From Couchioplanes caeruleus (GTDB lineage Bacteria > Actinomycetota > Actinomycetes > Mycobacteriales > Micromonosporaceae), in the NCBI RefSeq assembly GCF_003751945.1, contig NZ_RJKL01000001.1, forward strand, positions 4,898,001-4,962,000: a stretch of DNA of 64,000 bases. Reading direction: 5' to 3'. How positions within the stretch are numbered: position 1 is the stretch's first letter; every line of letters begins with the position of its first letter. Shown one piece after another: positions 19,145-26,563 of this stretch. Position numbers and translations under genes: made by a program. The notes under the pieces were generated by a model. That model worked only from the letters and a program-made list of their open reading frames with translations. It had not been told where the DNA came from and searched no databases.

Positions 19145-19815
19145 GCACGATCGACTCGAGCTCGACGGAGCCCGACGACTCCGACGAGATCGACTACCTC
19201 GCCGCCCGGCTGGTCGACGGCAAGCTCACCGGGGCACCGGTGGAGCAGGCCGTCGACTTGGCGCGCATCGAGAAGGCGGTCCGGGAGATCCTCATCGCCC
19301 TCGGCGAGGACCCCGACCGCGACGGCCTCGAGCGCACCCCGGCCCGGGTCGCCCGGGCCTATGCGGAGCTCTTCGCGGGCCTGCGGGTCGACCCCGCCAA
19401 GGTGCTCACCACCTCGTTCGAGGCGAACCACGACGAGCTCGTGCTCGTGCGCGACATCGAGGTGATGAGCCTCTGCGAACACCACCTCCTGCCGTTCAAG
19501 GGCGTCGCGCACATCGGCTACATCCCGGGCGTCGACGGCCGCATCACCGGCCTGTCCAAGCTCGCCCGCCTCGTCGAGGTCTTCGCCCGCCGCGCCCAGG
19601 TGCAGGAGCGGCTCACCTCCCAGATCGCCGACCTGCTCATGGAGCGGCTCGACCCCCGCGGCGTCATCGTCGTGCTGGAATGCGAGCACCTCTGCATGGA
19701 GATGCGCGGCATCCGCAAGGTGGGCGCCCGCACGGTCACCTCGGCGGTCCGCGGCGCCTTCCAGCGCGACGGCAAGGTCCGCGCCGAGGCCATGGCCTTG
19801 ATCAACGCCCGCTGA
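19141..19815 (+). CDS. folE: GTP cyclohydrolase I
   Basis: First enzyme of folate synthesis, GTP to 7,8-dihydroneopterin triphosphate. The core carries the zinc/active-site motifs [10 protein letters not shown] and ECEHLCMEM, plus VGYIPG-like (HIGYIPG) and LSKLARLV. From GTG 19240 the protein is 191 aa and begins right at the conserved helix. I extend it to CTG 19141 (224 aa) because the 33 upstream codons are in frame, nearly all end in G or C, and a GGAGGG lies about 7 nt before the CTG, which overlaps the ftsH stop (CTGA). CTG starts are rare; GTG 19240 is the conservative choice. In mycobacteria folP follows directly; here a 13-kb block intervenes. Confidence 0.95.
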   Translation: MSTIDSSSTEPDDSDEIDYLAARLVDGKLTGAPVEQAVDLARIEKAVREILIALGEDPDRDGLERTPARVARAYAELFAGLRVDPAKVLTTSFEANHDELVLVRDIEVMSLCEHHLLPFKGVAHIGYIPGVDGRITGLSKLARLVEVFARRAQVQERLTSQIADLLMERLDPRGVIVVLECEHLCMEMRGIRKVGARTVTSAVRGAFQRDGKVRAEAMALINAR

Positions 19816-19885
19816 CCCCGCCTCCTCGGGACTTCCCGGTCCGGGGGCCGGCTAGGGTCGGCCTGCGCGGCCCGGCCGTGGCTCG

Positions 19886-20146
19886 CTATACGACGGTGCG
19901 GTAGGTGTCCGCGCTGTCCATGGCGGCGCGGGTCAGCGTCGCCGCCTCGTCCAATCGGGTACGGGCCTGCTCGAGCTGCGCGATGGCCGCGGCGACCGAC
20001 GGGTGCAGCGAACCGATCGCGGTGATCCGCAGCCGGGTCAACGCCTCGTCGAGCTGGTCGTTGACCTGCTGAATCCCGGTGACCGCGCGCTGGGCGCCGT
20101 CCACCGACGCCGCCACGTTCGCCTTGATCTCCTCGACGCTGGCCAT
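19886..20146 (-). CDS. Small helical protein of unknown function, FtsK-like locus
   Basis: 86 aa, entirely predicted helical with heptad-like spacing (VEEIKANVAASVDGAQRA; AAAIAQLEQARTRLDEAA), no Trp-x-Gly, no signal peptide and no TM helix. Its size and helicity resemble WXG100-type substrates, but the diagnostic WxG is missing, so this is only suggestive. A GGAAGGGG site precedes ATG 20146. It is the last gene after the FtsK/EccC-like ATPase and the 212-aa membrane protein, separated from the latter by 22 bp. It could be a substrate, chaperone or partner of that ATPase. Confidence 0.7.
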   Translation of the reverse strand: MASVEEIKANVAASVDGAQRAVTGIQQVNDQLDEALTRLRITAIGSLHPSVAAAIAQLEQARTRLDEAATLTRAAMDSADTYRTVV

Positions 20147-20168
20147 GCCGCACCCCTTCCGGGCTTTG

Positions 20169-20807
20169 CTATCGGATGAACGCCAGCAGGCCGACGCCCA
20201 TGCAGGTGAGCAGCACCGGCGTCAGGCACGTGACGGCACCGACGACGGGCGTGCGGTCCACCTTCTGCGGTCCGCCGCCGTAGACGAAGCCGATCGTCAG
20301 CCAGCCCAGCCCGTACGCGAGCAGCGGCAGGCTCAGGCCGCACAGCAGCGCGTACGTCGGCAGCGAGCCGGACGGTGCCACCAGGTAGAGGACTATCTGC
20401 ACGATGAGGACGGCCGCCGCGAACGGCCCGTACACGAGAAGGTTGCGAGCCCACGGTCGCAGCGGTCCCGCCGGGCCCGGGCCCAGCATGCCCGCGTCCG
20501 CGGCGTCGGCCGTCGCGCGGGCCTGTCGCAGCGCCGCGAGGACGGCCGTGGGGCCGCCCGCGACGGCCTGCGCGGCGAGGGCCTGCTCCGCCGGCTGCGG
20601 GATCAGCCGCGCCTCCGGCACGCCCAGGTCCTGCACCAGCCGCGCCCGCTGGGGCGCCAGCCGGGCCCGGACCGCCGTCAGCTCCTGCTGGGCGGCCTGC
20701 GCCGTCGCCGCCTGTTCCCCGGCCGCCGCGCTGGCGGCGCGGCGAACCGCGTCCAGGCGCTGCGCGGCGGCGAGATAGTCGTCCCAGGGGCCGGGTCCGT
20801 CACTCAT
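20169..20807 (-). CDS. Membrane protein of unknown function, FtsK-like locus
   Basis: 212 aa. The N-terminal half (residues 1-125) is Ala/Gln-rich and probably coiled coil; the C-terminal half has three to four TM helices (LLVYGPFAAAVLIVQIVLYLV; TYALLCGLSLPLLAYGLGWL; GAVTCLTPVLLTCMGVGLLAF). I recognise no family. Its ATG 20807 overlaps the stop of a 10-codon micro-ORF that itself starts on the ATPase stop, implying coupled translation. By position it is a candidate membrane partner of the FtsK-like ATPase. Confidence 0.75.
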   Translation of the reverse strand: MSDGPGPWDDYLAAAQRLDAVRRAASAAAGEQAATAQAAQQELTAVRARLAPQRARLVQDLGVPEARLIPQPAEQALAAQAVAGGPTAVLAALRQARATADAADAGMLGPGPAGPLRPWARNLLVYGPFAAAVLIVQIVLYLVAPSGSLPTYALLCGLSLPLLAYGLGWLTIGFVYGGGPQKVDRTPVVGAVTCLTPVLLTCMGVGLLAFIR

Positions 20808-20850
20808 CGCTCAGCCTCGGGTTTTTTGGTGCTCATCGCTCAGCCTCGGG
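20803..20850 (-). repeat. 19-bp duplication carrying the stop codon of the FtsK-like gene
   Basis: CTCATCGCTCAGCCTCGGG occurs at 20803-20821 and again at 20832-20850 (period 29). One copy holds the ATPase stop codon, the other the start of the 212-aa membrane protein, so the duplication has created the small junction between the two genes. Confidence 0.9.
20804..20836 (-). CDS. 10-codon micro-ORF relay between ATPase and membrane protein
   Basis: ATG 20836 overlaps the upstream TGA (ATGA); ten codons (MSTKKPEAER) later its own TGA overlaps the ATG of the 212-aa gene at 20807. The peptide's second half copies the ATPase C-terminus (PEAER), showing it arose by duplication of the 3' end. Likely a translational relay, not a functional peptide. 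Confidence 0.35.
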   Translation of the reverse strand: MSTKKPEAER

Positions 20851-23415
20851 TCGGGCGAAGGGCACGATCGTCACCGTACGGTCGGCGTGCCTGTCATGCA
20901 GCAGCGCCCTGTTCTCCCGGGGCTGCCAGTCCAGGCTCTGCCCCAGCATGAGGGACACGTCCTGCTGCGGGACGTTGAGGAAGACCAGGCCGGCCACGTC
21001 CTCGCGGCCCGCGCTGCCGCCGGTCTCCTCGCTGAACCGGCGCAGCCCGCGCCACCACGACAGCAGGTGCACGCCACGGCTCGGGCCCTCACGCAGCACC
21101 TTGCGGAGCGTCGGCAGCGTGCCCGGGCTCGCCGCGTCCATGCCGAAGACCACGCGGTATCCCGGCCGCTCGAGGTCCAGCTCGGCGGCCAGCCCGGCGG
21201 CGTCGACGACGACGACCTCCTGGCGGTGGCCGATCTCGGCGGCCAGCTCCCGGGCGAGCTCGTCACCCTCCGCGACGAGCGAGGAGATGACGAACCTCGC
21301 GGTCCGGGGAGCGTGGAAGGCGGCGACACCGCGGGCGGCCGCATCCAGCACCTCTGCGCCGGCCGCCTGCGAGCCCAGGATCGCGAGATGCCGTCCCGGC
21401 GAGGCGTCGAGCGGGAAGGCCGCAGTGGACAAGTTCACGTCGATGACCCTGCCGAGCAGGGCCGACGGACGGCCCGCCCGGCCCGCCAGCGCGGCCCGGT
21501 AGGTGGGGTCGTCGGCGAGATGCTGACGGGCGTACCCGGCGAAGATGCGCGGCGGCAGCGCCTCCGGATCCCGGGCGCCCCACAGCTTGTGCCGCAGGTC
21601 GCTGAGCACGTCCCGGTCGGCGTGCGGATCGGGAAAGCGCACGATGCGCTCGTGGCCGCGGGTCGCGCCCCGCGGGCCGCCCAGCCCGCCGGCGGTGTTG
21701 ACGACGGCGGTGCCGAGCGGCAGCCCGGCCGCCGAGTCGTTGGTGGGCTCCAGGACGTCGCCGCCACCGGGCAGCGCGATCCGGACCGGGAACTGACCGA
21801 AGATCGAGTCACGCTTCGCGTACAGCGCCTCGACACCGAGGACGGTCTGGCTCGCCAGCACCAGATGGATCCCGTACGAGCGGCCCTTGCGCGCGAGCGA
21901 CTCCAGCAACTGCACCGCCTCGCCGGCCATCGGATCGTTGCCGGCGAGCAGCACCTGGAACTCGTCGATGACACAGAGCACGCGCGGCATCGGCTTGCCG
22001 CGGCCCTCCTCGGCCGCCACCGCGCGCAGATCCGCGAACCGGGTCACCCCGGCCCGCTTGTACGCCACCGACCGCCGGGTCATCTCGGCGTCGAGCTCGC
22101 GCAGCACCGCCAGGCCGTATTGCCGGTCGGACTCGACACCGACGGCGCGCGCGTGCGGCAACCAGGTGCGGTCCCGGGCGGTCGGCACGAACTCGGCGAA
22201 CGAGACGCCTTCCTTGAAGTCCAGCAGGTACAGGCTGAGCTCGTCGGGGCTGTAACGGGTGCCCAGGCCGTACAGAACGTTGATGAGGAAGGCCGTCTTG
22301 CCCGCGCCGGACCGCCCGCCGACCATCCAGTGTGGAGTCAAGTCGTTGAACTGCAGGACCACGGGCGTGTCGCCGTCGTGGCCGACCGTGGTGCCGAGCC
22401 CGTCGGCGGCATCGCCGGGCCAGACCCCGTCGGCCGGCTCCGGCAACAGGTCCGCGAGCGTCACCCGCGAGGCGGCGGCGGAATGCGCGGCCAGCTCCCG
22501 GCACACGGCGTCGACGAGATGCGGCGGCGGATCCTCGTCGAGGAAGACCGGGGCGTTGAGCCAGACCGCCTCCGGGATCGACCCGAACGTCGCGCCGGGC
22601 GGGTTGCCGATCACCGCGTACGGATTACGCACCGACACCTGAGTGGTGCGCGGCAGCGGCGGCTGCGTGGTCTCGGCGGTCAGCGGCGGCGGCGGCCACC
22701 CGGCCACCACGAGATGCAAGCCGGACTCGGGCCCCTGCTGCGCCAACGCGGCGATCCGCACCAGGTCGGCGCCCTCGGTCAACTCCGGCAGGCTCGCGAC
22801 GACCAGCAACATCATCCGGTCGCGACGGCCGCGACGGACGGCACCACCGCGCACGGGACGCAGCCACTTCTCGGCCTCGGTGAGCACCTCCCGCAGCCCG
22901 GCGCGGTCGATGGCCGGCGGCGACATCAAACCCGCGTCGGCCAGGACGTCGAAGGGTGCGAAGACGGTGCCTCCCCCCGTGCCGTCGACGGCCCGCACGA
23001 GCAACGACCCGGCGGGCGCGGCAGCCAGCAGCCGCAGCAGCAGGCAGCGCAACAACCCGGCGACCCGGGGATCCCGGGCGTCGGCATCGATGGTCAGATG
23101 CCCGCTGCCGAGCAGCGGCACGACGGCGGGAAACCGCGCATCATCGAGCGGCTGCGCGACCCCCAGCCGGACGAACTGCGGAGGAGAAACGCCGCCGAGC
23201 GGAGCATTCGCCGACAACGCATCAAGCGGCGACCCGAGCCACCCGGGAGCCAGCTCCCCGGCAGCGGCCCGCAACTCCTCGGCAAGACGATGCTGCTCCA
23301 GCGAATCGGCGGTGGGCGCAACCTGCCCCTCCAGTGCGGCGGCAGCCGCCACGACGGTGGCCTCCGCCTGGCGGTGCAGGGCAGCGGCCTGCTCGATCCG
23401 CCCCGTCGAATCCAC
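20833..23415 (-). CDS. FtsK/SpoIIIE (EccC-like) ATPase, orphan
   Basis: 860-aa ATPase of the FtsK/SpoIIIE/EccC class. I chose GTG 23415 (VDSTGRIEQAAALHRQ) because a perfect GGAGGTGA precedes it; the frame extends upstream without coding character. There is no obvious TM helix. One canonical P-loop, GGRSGAGKTAFL (about 365), has a matching Walker B-like VLCVIDEFQVLL. A second ATPase-like module near residue 675 reads LGSQAAGAEVLD and has lost the P-loop Lys, so it is probably a non-hydrolysing, substrate-sensing domain as in EccC modules. It heads a three-gene set with a membrane protein and a small helical protein. DNA translocation is an alternative role. Confidence 0.85.
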   Translation of the reverse strand: MDSTGRIEQAAALHRQAEATVVAAAAALEGQVAPTADSLEQHRLAEELRAAAGELAPGWLGSPLDALSANAPLGGVSPPQFVRLGVAQPLDDARFPAVVPLLGSGHLTIDADARDPRVAGLLRCLLLRLLAAAPAGSLLVRAVDGTGGGTVFAPFDVLADAGLMSPPAIDRAGLREVLTEAEKWLRPVRGGAVRRGRRDRMMLLVVASLPELTEGADLVRIAALAQQGPESGLHLVVAGWPPPPLTAETTQPPLPRTTQVSVRNPYAVIGNPPGATFGSIPEAVWLNAPVFLDEDPPPHLVDAVCRELAAHSAAASRVTLADLLPEPADGVWPGDAADGLGTTVGHDGDTPVVLQFNDLTPHWMVGGRSGAGKTAFLINVLYGLGTRYSPDELSLYLLDFKEGVSFAEFVPTARDRTWLPHARAVGVESDRQYGLAVLRELDAEMTRRSVAYKRAGVTRFADLRAVAAEEGRGKPMPRVLCVIDEFQVLLAGNDPMAGEAVQLLESLARKGRSYGIHLVLASQTVLGVEALYAKRDSIFGQFPVRIALPGGGDVLEPTNDSAAGLPLGTAVVNTAGGLGGPRGATRGHERIVRFPDPHADRDVLSDLRHKLWGARDPEALPPRIFAGYARQHLADDPTYRAALAGRAGRPSALLGRVIDVNLSTAAFPLDASPGRHLAILGSQAAGAEVLDAAARGVAAFHAPRTARFVISSLVAEGDELARELAAEIGHRQEVVVVDAAGLAAELDLERPGYRVVFGMDAASPGTLPTLRKVLREGPSRGVHLLSWWRGLRRFSEETGGSAGREDVAGLVFLNVPQQDVSLMLGQSLDWQPRENRALLHDRHADRTVTIVPFARPEAER

Positions 23416-23718
23416 CGCCTCACCTCCGTGTGTGCGCACAAACCGTACCCCCGCTCGCTGTCCGCCGCGTCGCCGATGCCTGCCCGCCGAGCCCGGCGAC
23501 CCGCCGCCCTCAACCCGCCCGGCCACGCGTGCGACAGCCATCGATCCGAGGTCCGTAGCCGGGTCAATCTTCCCAGCCGGCGATGCACAGGGTGACGCGC
23601 GGGCTCCACCGAGCGGCAGCACCCACCAAGCCATCGAAGCCGCTCGTCACGCCGGCACTCTATCGACCGAACCCCGGCGGCTGCCGAGTATCGAGAGCTA
23701 GTCCACAGGGGAACCCAC

Positions 23719-23731
23719 TAATCTCGTAGGG
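23719..23731 (+). promoter_or_regulatory. Probable leaderless promoter of the 177-aa NTF2-like gene
   Basis: TAATCT at 23719-23724, a 7-nt gap, then GTG 23732. A DnaA-box-like TAGTCCACA lies just upstream at 23699-23707. Confidence 0.5.
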
Positions 23732-24265
23732 GTGCAGCCCACCAACCCGCCCAGCCAGCCGGCGGTCCCACCCCCGGCCCAGGCCGCTGCGCCTCCGAAA
23801 CCGAGAAACCGCCGCGCCAGGCTCATCCTGGCAATGGCGGCAGGCATCCTGTCCCTCATCTGCCTAGGCGGAGTCGGAGTCTTCATCTCCCTCTACGACG
23901 AAGCCACCCAAATCAAAAGAACCGCCCCCGACGCGGTGGTGTCCAGCTATCTCCGCGCTTTCTTGGTGAATCGCGATGACGGGGAAGCGGCGCTCTTCAT
24001 GTGTAAGACGACCTCCGACCTGAGCGGCATGACTGCTCTTCGCGCCGAGATGGTGGATCGCGAAAGGGTCTTTGATGTGACGGTCAGCGTCAATTGGGGA
24101 ACTTTGACGGTGTCAGGCGAGGGCGACCGGCGTGACGTCTCCACTGAGCTGACCATTGCTGGCTCCGCTGATGGTCAATCGATCAGTCAGCGCACGGAGT
24201 CCTGGCGATTCGGTGTAGTCGACCAAGATGGATGGCGGGTCTGTGGGGCGGCCAAGGTATCTTGA
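23732..24265 (+). CDS. Bitopic membrane protein with NTF2-like exterior domain (VirB8-like)
   Basis: 177 aa. A Pro-rich cytoplasmic tail of about 28 residues leads to one TM helix (LILAMAAGILSLICLGGVGVFISL, about 31-54). The exterior domain (DAVVSSYLRAFLVNRD... ending WRFGVVDQDGWRVCGAAKV) has the alpha-plus-beta layout of NTF2-like domains found in VirB8/TcpC-type proteins. It is convergent with the type IV secretion-like operon, with 2 bp between stops. Base composition is lower in GC than the neighbours, suggesting transfer. Assignment is by topology and context. Confidence 0.7.
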   Translation: MQPTNPPSQPAVPPPAQAAAPPKPRNRRARLILAMAAGILSLICLGGVGVFISLYDEATQIKRTAPDAVVSSYLRAFLVNRDDGEAALFMCKTTSDLSGMTALRAEMVDRERVFDVTVSVNWGTLTVSGEGDRRDVSTELTIAGSADGQSISQRTESWRFGVVDQDGWRVCGAAKVS

Positions 24266-24267
24266 GG

Positions 24268-24873
24268 TCATTCCAACCAAAGCAGGTGGACGGCCACTGT
24301 AAGTGTCCTTGGCGTTTTACCAGTCCAAGACCAGCGGTACCAGTCTAGTTCGGTGGTTACTCGGGCGCAGATGTCGCCTTCGTCGCTGGTGTGGAGTTCG
24401 GTTACCGCTCGCAGGTCTCGTCGTTCGCTGCCGTCCTCGAGGATCTGGACTACTCGGCGACCGGTCAGGCCGTCCGCGTCCAGTGCCGCCACAGGGTTGC
24501 GGCGCGGCGGTTCGTCCATCGACACCAGGCGGGACATGACGTCGGCGCGCTTGTTCGCCGTATCCGCCATGCCCAGTTCCTCCACCCACACCCGCTCCAC
24601 CGGAACGAGCGGCGCGAACACCTCCGTCTGCTCCGCCTCCGCGCGATACCACTCGCCCTCCGGCATCACCGGCACGTACGTCCGGCTGCCCTGCACCACC
24701 TTCTCGTCGGCGCGCAGATCGGCGCGCCACCCATGCCCCGGCAGGCCGATCAGGACGCGTCGGCCGCGCAGGCTGCCACCCATGGTGGCCGGGGTCGGTA
24801 CGACCGGCCGCGGCGGCCCGGGCGCCCACTCGGAACTGCCCGCGAACGGGTCCGGCAGGGGGCCGCCCATCAC
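24268..24873 (-). CDS. Unknown protein, last gene of the type IV secretion-like operon
   Basis: 201 aa, soluble, no signal or TM helix, no recognised family. The N-terminus is Pro-rich (GPPRPVVPTPATMGG). The middle is beta-rich (VVQGSRTYVPVMPEGEWYRAE) and the C-terminus is Trp-rich (LDWYRWSWTGKTP). Its ATG overlaps the stop of the wall-hydrolase gene (ATGA), so it is translationally coupled to the secretion operon and probably works with it, perhaps as an adaptor. No function should be inferred. Confidence 0.75.
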   Translation of the reverse strand: MMGGPLPDPFAGSSEWAPGPPRPVVPTPATMGGSLRGRRVLIGLPGHGWRADLRADEKVVQGSRTYVPVMPEGEWYRAEAEQTEVFAPLVPVERVWVEELGMADTANKRADVMSRLVSMDEPPRRNPVAALDADGLTGRRVVQILEDGSERRDLRAVTELHTSDEGDICARVTTELDWYRWSWTGKTPRTLTVAVHLLWLE

Positions 24874-26006
24874 TGTGAACCGGTCAGCGGGGCGCCACGC
24901 TGGGCCATGAACTCGACCGGGTCTTCCGCGCTGGCGCTGGAGGTGTCGTTGTTACGGTGCACCTCGAAGTGCAGGTGAGGACCGGACGAGTTCCCGCTCG
25001 AACCGCAGTACGCGATGACCTGGCCAGCAGCGACTCGCTGGCCGACCTTCAGATCCGGCCGTTTCACCAGGTGGCAGTAACGGGTCATGATGTTGCCGGC
25101 ATGCCGGATCTCGACCATCCAGCCGCACCCACCCTTGCCCGGATACCCCGCACGGTCGCAGTCTTTCACCCCACTGAACGTCTCGTCGCACATGACGCGC
25201 GAGACGACGCCGCTGGATACCGATCGAACCGGCGTATTGAGGCCGGCGATGATGTCGACCCCATGGTGGTCCGGGCGCTGTGCGGTGCGGAACCCGGACC
25301 CGACGCTCCACCTGTGCTCGTCTTTGGCCTTGACCGCGAACGGACTCGTCCACCCCGAGGCGGCGATATCCGCGCCCGAGGCACAGACCATTGACAACGA
25401 GTTCCCCACCGCGTTGGCCGCGCCGTCCGCGAGCAGATTAACGATCCGGGTGGCGACGGGTTCATGCTTTGCGTACGCATCCGGGTAGGCACTGATCTGC
25501 ACCCTTTGCGCGGCGCGTGTCAGTGGCATGGTCTCCCAGCCGTCGATCGTCTTGAGCTTTTCGTAGAACTTGGTCGCAGCGTACGTGGGATCGGTGACCT
25601 GCGCCGGAGTGCCCCACCCGGTTTCCGGCCGCTGTTGGAACAGCCCGAGCGAGTCGTGGTCGTTCTCTTTGCCCAGATGTCCGAGGTTCCTCAGACCGGA
25701 CTCCTGCATCGCGGTCGCGACAGCGATGACCCAGGCTCGCGGCGGCATCTTCAGCTTCGCGCCGACGTTGATGATGATCGCGGCGTTCTTCATGTGTGCT
25801 GGCCCGTACGGCGGCAGACGCGGCAGTTTGGAATCCGGATCGACCGGCCCTCCGGTGCCGCAGCCAGACGTGTACAGGCTCAGATCGTCGTCGCTGCCGA
25901 ACCCGCCCAGCAGGAGCGCGCTGATGCTGCCACCGCAGCACAGCAACGCCAGCGTGGCCACGAGGGCCACCAGCAGAGCGATCCGCCGTGGACGTGGCGC
26001 GGTCAT
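24870..26006 (-). CDS. Bifunctional peptidoglycan hydrolase: lytic transglycosylase + M23 endopeptidase
   Basis: 378-aa membrane-anchored wall hydrolase. ATG 26006 overlaps the VirB8-like stop (ATGA); the longer upstream frame is a shadow. A signal/TM segment (about 8-30) precedes an SLT-like domain with catalytic Glu in AMQESGLRNL (about 99) and DSLGLFQQRP. The C-terminal LytM/M23 domain has zinc motifs HHGVDIIAG (about 248) and HLHFEVH (about 343-349). Such two-domain enzymes open the wall in Gram-positive type IV/conjugation systems (VirB1-like; compare CwlT- and TcpG-type proteins), which fits the VirB4, VirB6 and VirB8 neighbours. Confidence 0.9.
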   Translation of the reverse strand: MTAPRPRRIALLVALVATLALLCCGGSISALLLGGFGSDDDLSLYTSGCGTGGPVDPDSKLPRLPPYGPAHMKNAAIIINVGAKLKMPPRAWVIAVATAMQESGLRNLGHLGKENDHDSLGLFQQRPETGWGTPAQVTDPTYAATKFYEKLKTIDGWETMPLTRAAQRVQISAYPDAYAKHEPVATRIVNLLADGAANAVGNSLSMVCASGADIAASGWTSPFAVKAKDEHRWSVGSGFRTAQRPDHHGVDIIAGLNTPVRSVSSGVVSRVMCDETFSGVKDCDRAGYPGKGGCGWMVEIRHAGNIMTRYCHLVKRPDLKVGQRVAAGQVIAYCGSSGNSSGPHLHFEVHRNNDTSSASAEDPVEFMAQRGAPLTGSQ

Positions 26007-26557
26007 GACCTGTCCCAGTCGACGCCGTCGACAAGCCACCGTCCGTCCGGCGCGACGAGTTGAAGCGTCAGCTTGCCGGAATCCACGGTGACAACGGCGT
26101 TGACCAGCCCGTCGCCGATGGGTACGAGCGCCGGCCGCCCGATCACCCGATCGGCGGGAACGTCGGCCGGGTCGACGCCGTTCAGCTCGTCGGAGAGGCT
26201 CTTGGTGGCATTGGGGACGATCCCATCGTGCCAGGCCTTTGCGGAAACGTTCTTGTGGTCGACCCACGCCGAGGCAAACGCGTACGCGACAGCCTCGGGC
26301 GCCGCGGTCCCCGGACTCGTCCGCGGCGACGGCGGCGGCTCGTCGTCCACGATCACGCCGTCGTCATTGAAACTGGGATCCACACTCACGGTCGGCGCCG
26401 GCGACACGGGGGCGAGCAGCCGCCCTTCGTTGCCGCTGCCGTCGGAGAAGAGCCGCCCGATACCGACCACCGCGAGTACGAGCACGGCGATCACCAGCGC
26501 CACACCCCACCGCGACCGGAACAACCCGGTGAGACCGCGTTCGAGCACCCTGCGCAT
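26003..26557 (-). CDS. Bitopic VirB8/TcpC-like protein
   Basis: 184 aa. One TM helix (WGVALVIAVLVLAVVGIGRLF, about 17-37), an acidic/Pro-rich linker, then a small exterior domain (EAVAYAFASAWVDHKN... ending RWLVDGVDWDRS) whose helix-then-beta pattern resembles the NTF2-like fold of VirB8/TcpC. It sits between the VirB6-like and wall-hydrolase genes, the place where a VirB8 homologue is expected. Sequence-level homology cannot be shown here. Overlaps the next gene by ATGA. Confidence 0.7.
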   Translation of the reverse strand: MRRVLERGLTGLFRSRWGVALVIAVLVLAVVGIGRLFSDGSGNEGRLLAPVSPAPTVSVDPSFNDDGVIVDDEPPPSPRTSPGTAAPEAVAYAFASAWVDHKNVSAKAWHDGIVPNATKSLSDELNGVDPADVPADRVIGRPALVPIGDGLVNAVVTVDSGKLTLQLVAPDGRWLVDGVDWDRS

Positions 26558-26563
26558 GATCGC

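Noticed and set aside
23416..23634. Longer start for the FtsK-like ATPase
   Set aside because: GTG 23415 has a perfect GGAGGTGA; the upstream frame lacks coding bias.
26007..26267. Longer start for the wall-hydrolase gene
   Set aside because: The extra residues are an Arg-rich shadow of the overlapping VirB8-like gene; ATG 26006 overlaps that gene's stop and starts a proper signal segment.
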